A stretch of 64,000 bases of DNA from positions 215,597-279,596 of the forward strand of contig NW_019774469.1 in the NCBI RefSeq assembly GCF_001039355.2, in the 5' to 3' direction. How positions within the stretch are numbered: position 1 is the first letter of the stretch; each line of letters begins with the position of its first letter. This document shows, one piece after another, positions 24,301 through 36,000 of this stretch. Source of the DNA: Lingula anatina (Eukaryota > Brachiopoda > Lingulata > Lingulida > Lingulidae). The notes beneath the pieces were generated by a model. It searched no databases. It saw only the letters and a list, made by a program, of their open reading frames with translations, and was not told the origin of the DNA. The position numbers and the translations under genes were made by a program.

Positions 24301-27300
24301 CCATGTCCCCTTATGTATGCCTGGCATGGCAAACAGTACCTGGGGGCAGCCCATGGGATGGTGGGCATATTTTATATATTAATGCAGGTATGGTACCAAG
24401 ACATCTTGTATACAGGTTTTATATGTTAATACAGGTATGGTACTAATTAATACATCTTCATGTAGAAGTTATACGCTAATGAAGGTGTTATATGTTAAGA
24501 TAGGAGTCGTTTGTTAATGTATATATCATATAAGGATGTTTTATCATAATGAGGATTCAGCATGTGTACCAGTTCTGGTATATTTGATGTATTGTAGGCA
24601 GTTTGTGTTGAATTTGTTTTGAATGTCTTTCAGTGAAGAAATATATACTGATTCTGAGCTATGAACCATTATTTTTATCGAGATGTATTATTATTATTAT
24701 TATNGAACAGGCTGACTACAGGCCTACAAGACACTGATGACAGGGACTATAGTGTGTATACTGGAATTACAGGTGACTACATACCTCAATTTAACATCAT
24801 TGACCTGTTATTGAATATTTTTGGTATTGCTAGTACTTATATTTGTCTATATTTGAGGTCATTGACCTTTGGTTTGTTAAATTAATCAGAATCTTTCTAC
24901 TGGTAAATATAACATGGCTTGTCATTTTACTTCTCATGTCATTTGATATTAAGAATAGATTTTTAGCATGCATTTCTAATTAAATGAATATGGTAGTAGA
25001 AAGAAAACATAAATATAACTTTCTTTTTATTATTCATGCAAATAAATATGTGTAGTTCCCAGTTCAGTGAAGTACAATGGGCTACAGTACATTAATTAAA
25101 TCACAGTATACCAGGATAAAATTTAAAATGCTTACTTAGCCTTGCTCTCATCTGATTTGATTTATCCATTGTTATTTGTTCACAAAAATACTAGTAAGAG
25201 TAATAGTTTTGAATTAGGATACAAGTAAGGAGCATTTTTTAACACTGTTCTGACCTCTGTATCCAGGCATTGCTTACCTGCATTATCACCTGTGGAATGT
25301 TGTGGATGGCCGCCAGAGCACCTCCCACCTCCACACTGCACTGCAACACACTGAAAGAGCTCTTCGCCATCTGAAGGAAAGAAAGCTATCCTTCCTGTGC
25401 GGCGATGCGGGTCCCCTGGCCCTTGGCTCGGTGCTGTATGAGCATGCTGGGAAGAGAGACAAGAGCCGAGACTGTGTAAAGAGGTGATGGTTTGGTACCA
25501 CACCAGTTAATTAACTGCATTAACTATTCTACATAATTAATTTTATTTTAGACAACCCGATAGCTTAATTAAATTTTCTGTCTTCTGTCTTCACTTAGTA
25601 TGTGTATAACAAGAACAGCCCCCTACCCCCTCCATCCCCCTGACTTTAAGGTTTAACCCAGTATGCATCATGGATACCAATACTCCATATATGTGTTGTA
25701 ATTCTTTGATTTACCTGCTTCATTTGTAATTAACAAAATTGTTTGACATGTAGATGTTTCATCATAATATATACATTGCATAATTGTTCAATAATTTTAT
25801 GTAACATGTTGATGTCACTACAGAGACACAGAGATCCCTGCTGAGGTTCTATATGGAAGAGCAGGTTACTTGGCATGTAAAAAATCACCTTATATTTCTC
25901 CATTATGTTATGTTTCAGGTTGGTGTCCCTACATAAAGATGTGTGCAGAGACCCTGAGATCCCAGATGAGATGCTGTTTGGAAGAGCAGGTTACCTGTTT
26001 GCACTGTTATTTGTACAGAGAAATATTGACCACAGTGACATAGATACTGTTGTCATAGAAAGGGTATGCCTGCAGCATTTAAAAAAATCTTTTGGATTTT
26101 GTTTATATTGATGATTTCTCTGTTTGGCTTTAAGTTCTTCAGATGCTTTTAAATTGTCTTTATGAGTTGAGAATGTCCATACCAAATTACAAGTGGAAAA
26201 TTCACACACTCTGATTATTTGAATATGAAATGTTTTTCTTCATTCTTCATAAAATCATTCAAAAGTGAAATGTTTTATTTGTACAATTACCTTTAAAAGT
26301 TGCTGAAAAACAATGCTACAAAATATACATTCTAAATTAATGGATAAAGTAGACTTAGGTCTAATTTTGTTGAAGTGCTTTAAATTTAAAGAAAGCTGAG
26401 CAAAAGTAGAGAAAATTTTTCAGCCAAAAGGCAACAACTTAGGATATTTTGACTAAGACTCTACACTATTTCTCCTTGCTGGTGGTACATGTTGAGGAGG
26501 TGACTCCGCCTCTCTGATCCTCTAATTCTTTTCCATATCACCAGGTAATCAAGGCAATAATAGACTCTGGGAGGAGTTTGTCATCAGAGGAGAGGTCTCC
26601 ATGTCCCCTTATGTATGCCTGGCATGGCAAACAGTACCTGGGGGCTGCCCACGGGATGGTGGGCATATTTTATATATTAATGCAGGTATGGTGCCAAGAC
26701 ATCTTGTATACAGGTTTTATATGTTAATACAGGTATGGTACTAATTAATACATCTTCATGTAGAAGTTATACGCTAATGAAGGTGTTATATGTTAAGATA
26801 TGAGTCGTTTGTTAATGTATATATCATATAAGGATGTGATATCATAATGAGGATTCAGCATGTGTACCAGTTCTGGTATATGATGTATCGTGGCCAGTTT
26901 GTGTTGAATTTGTTTTGAATGTCTTTCAGTGAAGAAATATATACTGATTCTGAGCTATGAACCATTATTTTTATCGAGATGTATTATTATTATTTCATTC
27001 TTATTTATTTATTTATTTATTTATTTTTTTGATAAAAGAGATCCATATACATGTAACTAAACATTTTATCCACAACATTGTATTTGATTTCAGGATTATC
27101 ATTTCCTTCCAGGTTACCTCTCCTGATATAAGGCATTATTTGGAAGAGTTTTTGCGGCCAAGCATTGATTACCTGATGACGCTGCAGTTCCCCTCGGGAA
27201 ATTACCCATCATCCATTGGGAGCGCCACTGGCGATAAGTTGATTCACTGGTGTCATGGCGCACCAGGCTGGATCCACATGTTCATATTAGCATACAAGGT

Positions 27301-27955
27301 AGGCCATGATAAGATTGGATTGTTTCATTGTACCTCCAGTGTAGGCACTGGCAGTAAACATGGTTTTTGTCCCCACTCATCTTGTCCACTGGCTCTGCCG
27401 GATCTGCCGCCATGTCACCGTTACCGCTTCTCCTCCTAGACTACAAGAGCCTGTTTACCCATCTCTTGGATTTAAGTCACATTATTTATGTCTTCATTTT
27501 GTTATACTTGCAAAGAAACCCCATGGAAGACGGACATAAAGTTTTGTTGGATTCAAATTATCCGGAGCATATGGAAGAGGCTGTTATTATAAGGACAGTC
27601 ATTTTTTTTTTCAGCTTTAAAGATATTGCCATATCATGAATATGTCTCGGTCTTTATCCTGATATCTAAGTGATCCTAGATTCATGTACTTGTCCCCTTC
27701 CAGGTATTCAATGATAAGAAGTACATGTCAGCTGCAAAGTCTTGCTCTGAAGTGATATGGCAGCGTGGATTACTAAGGAAGGGCTATGGTATCTGTCATG
27801 GCGTAGCAGGAAATGCCTATGGATTCTTGGCGTTATACCAAGCTACCCAAGATGTCAAACACTTACACAGAGCAATAAAGGTAGATACACTGTAGATAGT
27901 AGAGAGTTGTTGATATTTATTTTTCTTTTCTTTTTTTCTTGTTATTATAGTTGAT

Positions 27956-28013
<58 letters not shown>

Positions 28014-28618
28014 TAGATAAATAATTATTATTGCTAGAGACAATGTATACCTATTACTTTATTACGTGTCAACACCTCAATCTTCCATAATAACAAGTAT
28101 GATAATACTCTGAAATTTTTACTTACCATTGATCAGCATTTCCTAAAAATATAAGTAGCTTTCTGAAAAAAAAAATTTGGAAATTTATGGTTTTGTGACA
28201 GTTATTTATAAAAAGTTTTCCCTTCAGTTTGCAGAATGGTGCTTTGACTATGGTAAACATGGCTGTAGAACACCCGATAGACCGCTGTCTCTCTTTGAAG
28301 GTGAGGATTTTTGTGCCTAGCAGTTAATCTTTTCAGCTGTAAACATGAATTCTAGTAAGTTAACCTGTCATCACAAAGGAATCCCCACGCTGGCGTTGAG
28401 TAAGAGCAAGTTTTTGACTTGTATAAAACATTTACCAGAAGACCCCAGAATTGGGATTGAAGCACCATTTTACAAAATCCGTTGTATTAAAACATTGGAA
28501 GATGCATTAATCAGTTTTCATTTTGGATTTGTTCTACATAGGTCTAGCAGGTACCATCTACTTCTTGGCAGATTTAACCAACCCCCAGAAAGCCAAGTTT
28601 CCTGCTTTCCAATTGTAA
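18397..28618 (+). CDS. LANCL: LanC-like protein (LANCL), nine exons
   Basis: Exons: 18397-18468, 22357-22474, 22975-23191, 23620-23764, 24247-24387, 27113-27298, 27704-27880, 28228-28300, 28542-28618. All are GT-AG and phases match, giving 401 aa (human LANCL1 is 399). Eukaryotic relatives of lantibiotic cyclases bind zinc and glutathione, and family members add glutathione to dehydroamino acids in damaged proteins. Recognisable blocks: SFLCGDAGPLALGAVLYEH, FGRAGYLFALLFVQRN, YLGAAHGMVGIFYILMQ, HWCHGAPG (zinc Cys, residue 278), GYGICHGVAGNAYGFLALY (zinc Cys324-His325) and GLAGTIYFLADL near the end. Every metal ligand is present. As assembled, exons 3-5 occur again at 25267-25483, 25919-26063 and 26545-26685, apparently the other allele. 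A full antisense LRR gene lies in intron 1. LANCL1/2 versus LANCL3 orthology is not resolved. Confidence 0.93.
18791..19548. repeat. 59-bp minisatellite derived from the end of the LRR gene
   Basis: Thirteen units with period 59 bp: one shortened unit (from 18791) and twelve full units starting every 59 bp from 18841 to 19490. The inner units look identical. Read on minus, each unit spells the last codons of the LRR gene, KGKAWDQLKPSDFVCT, then TAA. The gene-proximal unit (19490-19548) is the real coding end and differs slightly (AGGTAAGG versus AGGAAAGG). The array therefore fills the 3' UTR region of the LRR gene and also lies in LANCL intron 1. Confidence 0.93.
19486..21552 (-). CDS. Secreted leucine-rich-repeat protein (three exons), nested in LANCL intron 1
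   Basis: Exons 20983-21552, 20342-20715 and 19486-20095 join in phase to 517 aa. Residues 1-20 form a signal peptide (M-A-T-A-A... hydrophobic core LLLMMILPALAV). About 110 residues of low-complexity, basic, His-rich sequence follow. An LRRNT cap (CPQVCRCDF...C, residues 134-149) is followed by roughly ten leucine-rich repeats (LxLxxNxL pattern, e.g. LEHLDLSNNQITELPGGVF). An LRRCT cap begins NPWICDCHLRWL and ends LKPSDFVC. There is no transmembrane segment or GPI signal, so it is predicted to be secreted; extracellular recognition or adhesion is the usual role of such proteins. The protein ends one residue after the LRRCT cap, inside the first minisatellite unit. The gene is wholly inside LANCL intron 1 on the opposite strand. 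I cannot name an orthologue. Confidence 0.88.
20800..20945. repeat. Degenerate GTGTTAGATGTGACA repeats in LRR intron
   Basis: Several loose copies of a motif like GTGTTAGATGTGACAATGTG lie in the LRR intron between its first two exons. The same motif makes up the 22-bp minisatellite in the oxygenase genes (35776, 47131, 52468), which suggests a dispersed repeat family. Confidence 0.55.
21733..21792. repeat. CA microsatellite
   Basis: Interrupted (CA)n, within a wider ACAC-rich stretch 21670-21840, just upstream of the LRR gene start in LANCL intron 1. Confidence 0.85.
22407..24703. repeat. LANCL exon 2-5 block, first copy
   Basis: This 2.3-kb stretch, from within exon 2 to beyond exon 5, is nearly identical to 24705-26997. 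It is the first of two serial copies around the N at 24704. Differences are scattered substitutions and small indels typical of alleles. Confidence 0.85.
23515..23577 (+). pseudogene. Decayed duplicate of LANCL exon 4
   Basis: About 45 bp before the true exon 4 acceptor region lies AGGTTGGTGTCGCTACAGAA followed by sequence matching exon 4, in which EIPAEVLY parallels the authentic EIPDEILFGRAGY. It carries small deletions that break the frame. The other assembly copy (about 25803-25870) retains more of it (EIPAEVLYGRAGYL). An old tandem exon duplication that has decayed. Confidence 0.65.
24704..24704. other. Single N marking an assembly join inside LANCL
   Basis: Preceded by an ATT run and followed at once by bases identical to 22407 onward (mid exon 2). 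The truncated exon 2 fragment (24705-24772) has no acceptor, as expected at a contig edge. Confidence 0.85.
24705..26997 (+). pseudogene. Second copy of LANCL exons 2(partial)-5, probable alternative allele
   Basis: Contains partial exon 2 (24705-24772) and intact exons 3 (25267-25483), 4 (25919-26063) and 5 (26545-26685), with a few changes such as S for A at one place after the CGDAGPLAL motif. Exon 5 ends in phase 0 and exon 3 begins in phase 1, so the two sets cannot both be used in one mRNA without breaking the frame. The linkage to exons 6-9 (27113 onward) is through this copy. Not a true pseudogene; it is best read as the other haplotype. Confidence 0.8.
25803..25872 (+). pseudogene. 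Decayed LANCL exon 4 duplicate, second allele
   Basis: Allelic to the relic at 23515-23577 and better preserved: GTTCTATATGGAAGAGCAGG aligns with the VLYGRAG part of exon 4. One base is missing upstream, breaking the frame. Confidence 0.6.
27960..28008. repeat. TA microsatellite
   Basis: About 24 TA units in the intron between LANCL exons 7 and 8. Confidence 0.95.
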
Positions 28619-29270
28619 CAAGACTGAAAGAACAACCTTCTTGAAAGACTTCATTTGCAAGGCAGCTTTAATTTTCTTCCAAACAAAGCTAGGAAAGAGA
28701 TTGATCAGTTAACGGAAATGCTAAAATTTGTGAACACATTTTAGTTGACAGCAGAAATACACAGAAATACACACAGTCTCTTCCAAGTTATGAACAATTG
28801 ATGAAAAGTTGAAAGATATATGGAATGAGCATAAGTTACAAATAATTTTGTTCTGAAAGATGTTTCAGGTGTTATTCATTTAATGATATTTATTTATTCT
28901 TGCCTCAGTGTGCAATTTTTTGAGCAGTATATTTTTAGTTAATGTTACTACATGTACATATAGTACGATACGTTTTTATTTATTATTAGAACCTTGCAGT
29001 GTTGTACATGTGACAGTGCAAACAATGAAATCCCCACCCTGTCGCTGTTGGCTGCTGCTGGGGGCTGGCATAAGAACTTCTTGTCTTCCAAACATCCAAC
29101 AATGTGTTGGTGGCTTTCTGTTGGTTAAGTTTAGGGCACTCTGTATCAGCAGAACATCTGTAACGTAAACAAAAGAAATGCTTTATATGACAGCTGGTGC
29201 TTTTTATATGTATCTTTTCCAAAGCAAACCTTAAGAAAAACTCTGGAAATAAAAAAAATGTGTTGTTATG
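28619..29270 (+). other. LANCL 3' UTR with AATAAA
   Basis: Follows the LANCL stop codon. A canonical AATAAA lies at 29248-29253; no other coding exon is seen, so the transcript may end near 29270. Confidence 0.5.
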
Positions 29271-30038
29271 TTGTTATTTGCTTTTGAGCTGTAGATTTGT
29301 AAAAGATACAAGCTATAATATCTTGCAACTGCATTGAAAAATAAAATGATCAACATTGTACATGGCACAAGGACTTGCTTGATAAAAATACTGCACCATT
29401 TTCGTATACAACACACTACATGTACCAGGTAGGTGTCCGTATATATATTAACCCACATGACGTTATAAACCCTGTATATTATGGTTCTAATCCGTTTCCA
29501 CTTATTCAAAGTTAAATGATAAACATGTACGTTTGTACAGGCATGCATTTAAAAAATCACCACGAAACATGAGATAATCGATAATAAAGATGTCTAAGCT
29601 TATACGTCTTGAAAAGAAATGCTTTCTAAGGAGAAACTCTGTCTAAAGCAGTACGTCTTTTAAATAATTATATAAGACAATAATACGTATAATGTTTTTT
29701 TAATTGTCTTAAGTTATCCTGCCCACATTTAAGAAAGTACCAAAGTCGCATTTTTCAAAAATTAAGACCTTGAAAACTTTTAAAATCCCGAAATATACAT
29801 AGGTAGCTTAAAAACGGGTAGATGTTTTTTTTCCACAAAACCTGAGCAAATGCCACGTCCATGTACATGCACCATATAGTTTTAAGCGCAGTATACATTC
29901 ACACAGTTGCACGCCCGTTACATGACGACTTTGCAGGTAGCACCTTACAACTTTCACGTACCTGTTCGTCAAATGGAAAATTACCATGCACGTGACCTAG
30001 ATTTGAAGCATATTGCTAACGTAAGCCCGACTGCAGAA

Positions 30039-33000
30039 ATGACGGCGGCTCAACAACACTGCGACTTAAGCTGGATACCAGTCATCGATATAAAGGCGTT
30101 TGATATCACAAAAGAAGAGAATGAGGTGGACAGAAAAGAAATGGAAAAATTGGCAAATGATGTGTTCAAAGCTTTCAGCACCGTAGGTTTTGTATACGTG
30201 AAAAATCACGGAATTCCCCAAGACCAGGTTAGTAAACACATGTACATGTAGCACAAAATTGTTCTTGCATGTACAACAGCATATGTTAGCAGACATTTAA
30301 TATCAGAAAAGTAAAAAAAAATTAATTTCCTTGCAAGTACACAATGTTTGAAAATTCGCCAAAGTCATATGCGCTATATCTATATATCCCGCAAAGCTAC
30401 TAATCTAAATTAAAAAAAGGGAATAATCAACTCCAGTTGAAGGGATGGCTCGACCTATTCTTTGTGGGTAGGAATATTCTGGTTTTTTTTTTTTTTTTTT
30501 TTTTTTTCGCTGTCAGAAAATTCCTTTTTAAGGGCTAAATATTATTTAAGAGTGCCTTTAAAAAAAACCCAATTTAGGTTACATTTGCATCAGACGCCGA
30601 GTGCTGCCTTATAAGATTTTCCATACCATACAGCGTGTGAAGTGTCTACGGGCTACGGGTGGTAGAGTATGTTTATAATGTAATTTGTATACGGGTGTCG
30701 AACTCTTTCTCAGACATGGCCTTCCCAACAATCACACAATGGTTTATAACGTTACCATAACATTACCATAACGTTTTTTGGTAATATTTACGTTATGGTA
30801 ACGTTATAATAAAGTTCTGTTTCCTGGGTTGATAGGTCGGGTTGGGAAAACCGTTCTTTCGCTTGAAAAGTTAGGCGTATCAGTCACACGGAGCCTTCAG
30901 TCTCAGTGTACATGTAGTTGCTTATACCCTCAGAGCGGTTATTTCTTGTAAACTTGTGACCAAGTCCCTAACTAATTGCAAGTTATAGATAAAGTAGAAT
31001 GAAATAAATAAAATGATAATTTCTGTCAACAAGTTTTAAGTTGTTTTTTGTGTTTGGAAAATAAGAATATCATCTCTTAACAAAAAAGTTTGTACGAGCT
31101 ATTTAAAGAAGCGACATTGATAATCAGCTGAAGACAGGAGAAACATTTTGAAAATGGTTACCTCAATACAAGGTCAAATGTATATATTTTTGGAATAACA
31201 AACATACATGTACGGCTTAACTGAACCCTAAAGGATATCCTGATAACTATTTTCCTGTCTGTCATATCTATTATATTGATTCTGTTTTTCTAAATTGAGA
31301 CTAAGTTTAAGCGACACACGCTGTAAACGAAGCATTGCCACAAATTGAGTTGCAAGCTATTGAATCGAGAAGTCAAAAAATATTGCTATCCAGAGATAAT
31401 TTATTTAAAAAGCTGCTTGTAGTTTATAGTGAGTCTTAATTGTGCCACGAAACTACGAAAGTTTATAAGCAGCTTAATAAAGGACACTATGAGCAAGACT
31501 ATCAGATGACCTCGTTTATAATGACAGTAGGTCATAGACTCGAAAACATGTTATCTGTCATTGAGGAAAACCATCCAATTGCCAAATTAATTTTTGATTT
31601 GAACATTTCTACATATAGAGAATTAGCAGTTGTAATACATCTAGATCAAGGTTATTTGATTGTTTTTTTCTATTCTGTTATTACCCCTATATTAAATCAT
31701 CTGTGTCTATAGCACAGTGTAAGTTAGTCATCTAGTGGTGTTTCACATGAATAAAGCATTTAATCTATAACGAAATTAGTCATGTTAAGTGTATAGTTTC
31801 CACAGTTGTTTTGGTTAAGATGCTGTCTTTATCCTAAACAAGGCAGAATTTTTTACAGATACGCGTGTACCCAACAGAATTGTCAAATATAAGATTTTGG
31901 AGTAAACATTGATTGTTAATGTATTTTCAGCTTGAGAATATATTTAGTTTAGCTGATGAGTTTTTTGCACAACCACAAGAGACCAAGGACAAGTTCATTC
32001 GTCCCTTATCTGACCCAAGTGGAATTGGTTACATTCCAATAGGGAGAGAAATGTAAGGCACACAGGCAGGGTGCACAAATGTGTCACTCTCAGTTTGAAG
32101 GCATATTTCTTCTCAAATCTGTATTTTAATGTAACTATCATTTTTACTATTTCCATGTTATTGCCATACCTGTATGTTTAAAGCAGTTTCCACTCTTCAT
32201 CGTTTGACCCTGTTTTCGGTCTGTTAATTTATGCTTCTTAAAAATCCCATCTAAACATACACGTGTTGATATAATTATATTTGTATTAATGCAGAAATGA
32301 AGAAATGAAACAATTTTTGCCCTTTTTTTGATAATACACGAGAAAAAAAAATTTGGCAAAGGTTAGTCATAGGCATACTGAGACACATGAAGGCATGAAA
32401 TGATTAATAAACGGCATGAATGTAGTGTCATGAAGATTAACTGACAACAAAGATGTAATTAATTATTAAAAGTGGCTGTGCAACATATTCACAACTGGAT
32501 GAGAATTTTCTTTAGTTTTGAAACGGACAAACCTGCTGACTTCAGGGAGTCCTTTGATGCTATTCCTGGAGGAGCTTATAATCAGGTAACACTTCATTCT
32601 AGTAAAGCGCTCATGATCAGAGAGTGTAGATTTGCGCCAAGGCAACTCAGGTCCCTATCTCATTTCTTATAAACGGATTGTGTTTACTAACACTACCCGC
32701 AGATCTTTTACGGTAGCATTAACGCCCATATTAATCACAAAACCCGTGAATTAACCAACACAGCGTACAGACGTTTAGCACCAACAAAGCAATACCAAGC
32801 GCAAACATTCATCCTCTCTGGTAGTGCTGGTTAATTTGAGGGTTATGCGGTTAATATCGGTGTTAGTGCAAAAAGATCTGCGGTTAGTGTTAGTAAACCA
32901 CCTAATCCGTTTGAAGGCCTGTCATTATTAAAAGAAAAATAGAATAATTGATTAATGGGTTATCACCAAAACCCGTTAAAAAGTTTCCTGTTGTAGACAC

Positions 33001-36000
33001 ATCCCCTCATGTAGACATTTAGATGTCATAATCAAAATTAGGAGATTCGTTTTAGCTATGGCCAGGTATCCCAAACTTTGAGAAGGATGTGGTGGAGTTC
33101 CACAGAACTTGTGCCAAGCTGAGCCTTCGAATGCTGAAACTGATTGGGATGGGACTTGGACTGGAGGTAACGGATATAGATAGCACGTTTCACTACAAAA
33201 ACTACACGTAGAGCAAAAAAAAAAAAAAAAAAGTCATGCAGAATTCCGAATTTGAGTCAAAGGTTTTAGTCCCTAGACTGATAGATCGGAATGCTTTTAC
33301 CACAAGTGTTTATTTGGCATCATACATTAGTCATGTTTCCATTTGATAAAGCCGCCCATATGGTTCCGGGACCCCTGATGGTTTCCAACTCATTAGAGAA
33401 ATACATGTAGACAGTTGCCTCTCAGAAGCCGTCTGGTATATAGTAATAGTAACCTGCTAAAACCAGTCGGGCTTTCGCAAAGGGTCTAAAAAACCTTTTC
33501 TGGTGGCAATCGGCCCCTTATATCTGAAGGGGACCGCTTGTCTTTGTTTAGTTATACCGGTAGCGGCAAAAGCGTAAGAACAATGGATCCTGTTTCCTGG
33601 TGGTAAATTGTGGATACCCTGTGCATGTCATCTAGGAAGGTACACCAATCTGGGCATACCTCTGTAAAAGATTGTCCCTATTGACACAATAATCTGTCTG
33701 ACAAAGCGTCTTTCTCCCAATTTTTTTCCTCAGAGCAGCAATGCTTATTCAATTCACGCACTGCTAAAATGGCGAAATTCCAAAATCATCTGTGACGGTT
33801 TTACCAAAATATTGAGACAGAACCGTCTCTATCATAGCCATGCAAGAACCAGCCCAAAGAGTACATTGTACTTTATACCCAATGAACTTACCGCGTATTA
33901 CGTAATGTGGAAGTGCCCCACACGAGACATTCAATCGATTGGGACTGACACGCCTGACTACGCATTTCTCTATTCACACATCTCACATGTTGTAGAAAAT
34001 ATTTAAGAATAATATGTTCTAAACCAAGACAAACCTTTTAAGCTTAAACATTCTATATTAAATGTCTAGTTTGTATATGTAAAAAAATAGAGGCTGCTCG
34101 CTTCTCAAAAATGTAGTTAAAGTCACAATAAATGACATACCAAACCAAATTTCATAAAAAAAAAAAACATTAACAACAGTTTTATGTTATGTTGTTTTCT
34201 TAAATATATCTTATTTTTGGTTTAGACATAGATTTTGAGTGTCTCTGTGTGTGTATAAATGCTGCAATGCTACATTTCAATGCAGTGCTTATTTTCTCAG
34301 GACCAAAATGAGTTACTCGCGTGCCATACAAATCTCGTCAACTGGCGTGACAACAGCTCAACCACGTTAAGACTGTTGACATATCCTCCTTACACCGAAA
34401 AAGAAGGTATTTTAAGAGCTTTTTAAAATAATAATACACTGCTTCGCTTTACCTTCTGCTTTATGGATGATTGTTAGTGATATTATTTCTGCCTCTGCAA
34501 AAAAATTTGGAATGGTAAGTAAGTCCTTAACCCAGCTTAAGCGAAAATGATGTGGTGAGTTGATCTTGAGGGGATTTACTAGAACTGTAACCCAAAATGG
34601 CTTGTGTACATTACATTAAGTAAATATAAAAGTGCCGTTACTGTACACAATGCGTACTAGTACCTGCATTTAACACCATCTACATGTAGGCTTTGATATA
34701 TTGCTTGCCTATACGGTCTGCAAGAAAGGTGTTTTTCTTTTATGTGTTTTGTTTGTTTGGTTGTTTTCTGACTCTGGACAAATTTTGTTAAGGAAGTCCC
34801 AAACTCAGGTAACAACAAAGAAAAGTCTGACAGAGGATTACTAGTGCAGATCTATAGGTCTAACATTAGGCCTTACATAAGGGCTTGTTAAAAAAAAAAA
34901 GTTGACTAGAAAAGCAGTATGAGAATGCAGTCCTCTGCCAGGATCACCACCAAAATCTAAGCACCTTTAGGTTGGCCCACTTCTGACCTGTCCTGAGAAT
35001 TTCATGAAACTCCATCACATAAAGGCAAATGACAAACACAAAAATAAACAGATCGGTGTACAGAAAACAGAGATAACACACAGCCTCCCTGGCAGAGGTT
35101 ATAAAAGTGTCAGTGCTTCATACTGTTTACTACATGTGCATGTATTATTAACTTGTATATTATATATATATTTTTCTTTTTGGGTCGTTTTAAAATTGGA
35201 GGAGTTAAAAAACCAAGTAAAGCACATATACACTCAGTCAAAAAAGTTCGGAAACATCGTTATTTTGAATTATTATAAATTTACCATATAAGCTAATTTA
35301 AATATTTTAACAAATGTTGATGGATAATGCGCCCACCATTCGTTACTTTTTGCAATTTTACCAAGAAAGGAATTCCGTGGGAATAACTGCGAGACACAGT
35401 TCAAATGAAGTTTTGGAATTGCTCAGCATCATGTAAAGCCTGCACTGTTTATTGTCAAGACCTGTTCAAACTTTGTCATTGAAATGACATGATCAACAAA
35501 GATTATATTTACTGTCGTGGATATAACTATGTTCCCAAACTTTTTTTGGCCGAGTGTAGAACTATATATATTTACCTTATTATAAAGATTATTTTTTAGA
35601 TGTTATGTTTTTGTATAAATTGCTTTATTACAGCAATCAGATGGATTACACATTTCTTGATATTTGTTATTCTATTACAATTTTCAGACCTGACCCCAGG
35701 CCAGACACGATGTGGTGAACACACGGATTACGGCTCCATAACTCTGCTCTTCCAGGATGATATAGGAGGCCTTGAGGTAATTGTGTTAGGTGTGACAGGT
35801 GCTTGCATTAGGTGTGACAGGTTATTGTGTTAGGTGTGACAGTGTGTCAAATGACGGTAAAAGATGAGGTTAAAAACCTTGGAGAAATTTTTGGTAATAG
35901 GTGCGATATGGCTGCCAAAATCAGTAAAAATGCAAAGCTGCTTTCTATGGTCTTAAAATTTTTTTCCAAACTATCCCATATCCTTGACAATGGCCAAATG

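Noticed and set aside
29907-30038. N-terminal extension of oxygenase copy A (44 more codons)
   Set aside because: The extension is not open in copies B and C, while the MTAAQ start is shared by all three.
33812-34006. 64-codon frame in intron 4 of copies A and B (also 45157-45351)
   Set aside because: Identity is no higher than in the flanking intron and there are no splice signals; it is explained by recent duplication.
35004-35291. Frame beginning MKLHHIKANDKHKNKQ, repeated at 46343
   Set aside because: The reading frames diverge at their ends between units, run into the MITE and lack splice support.
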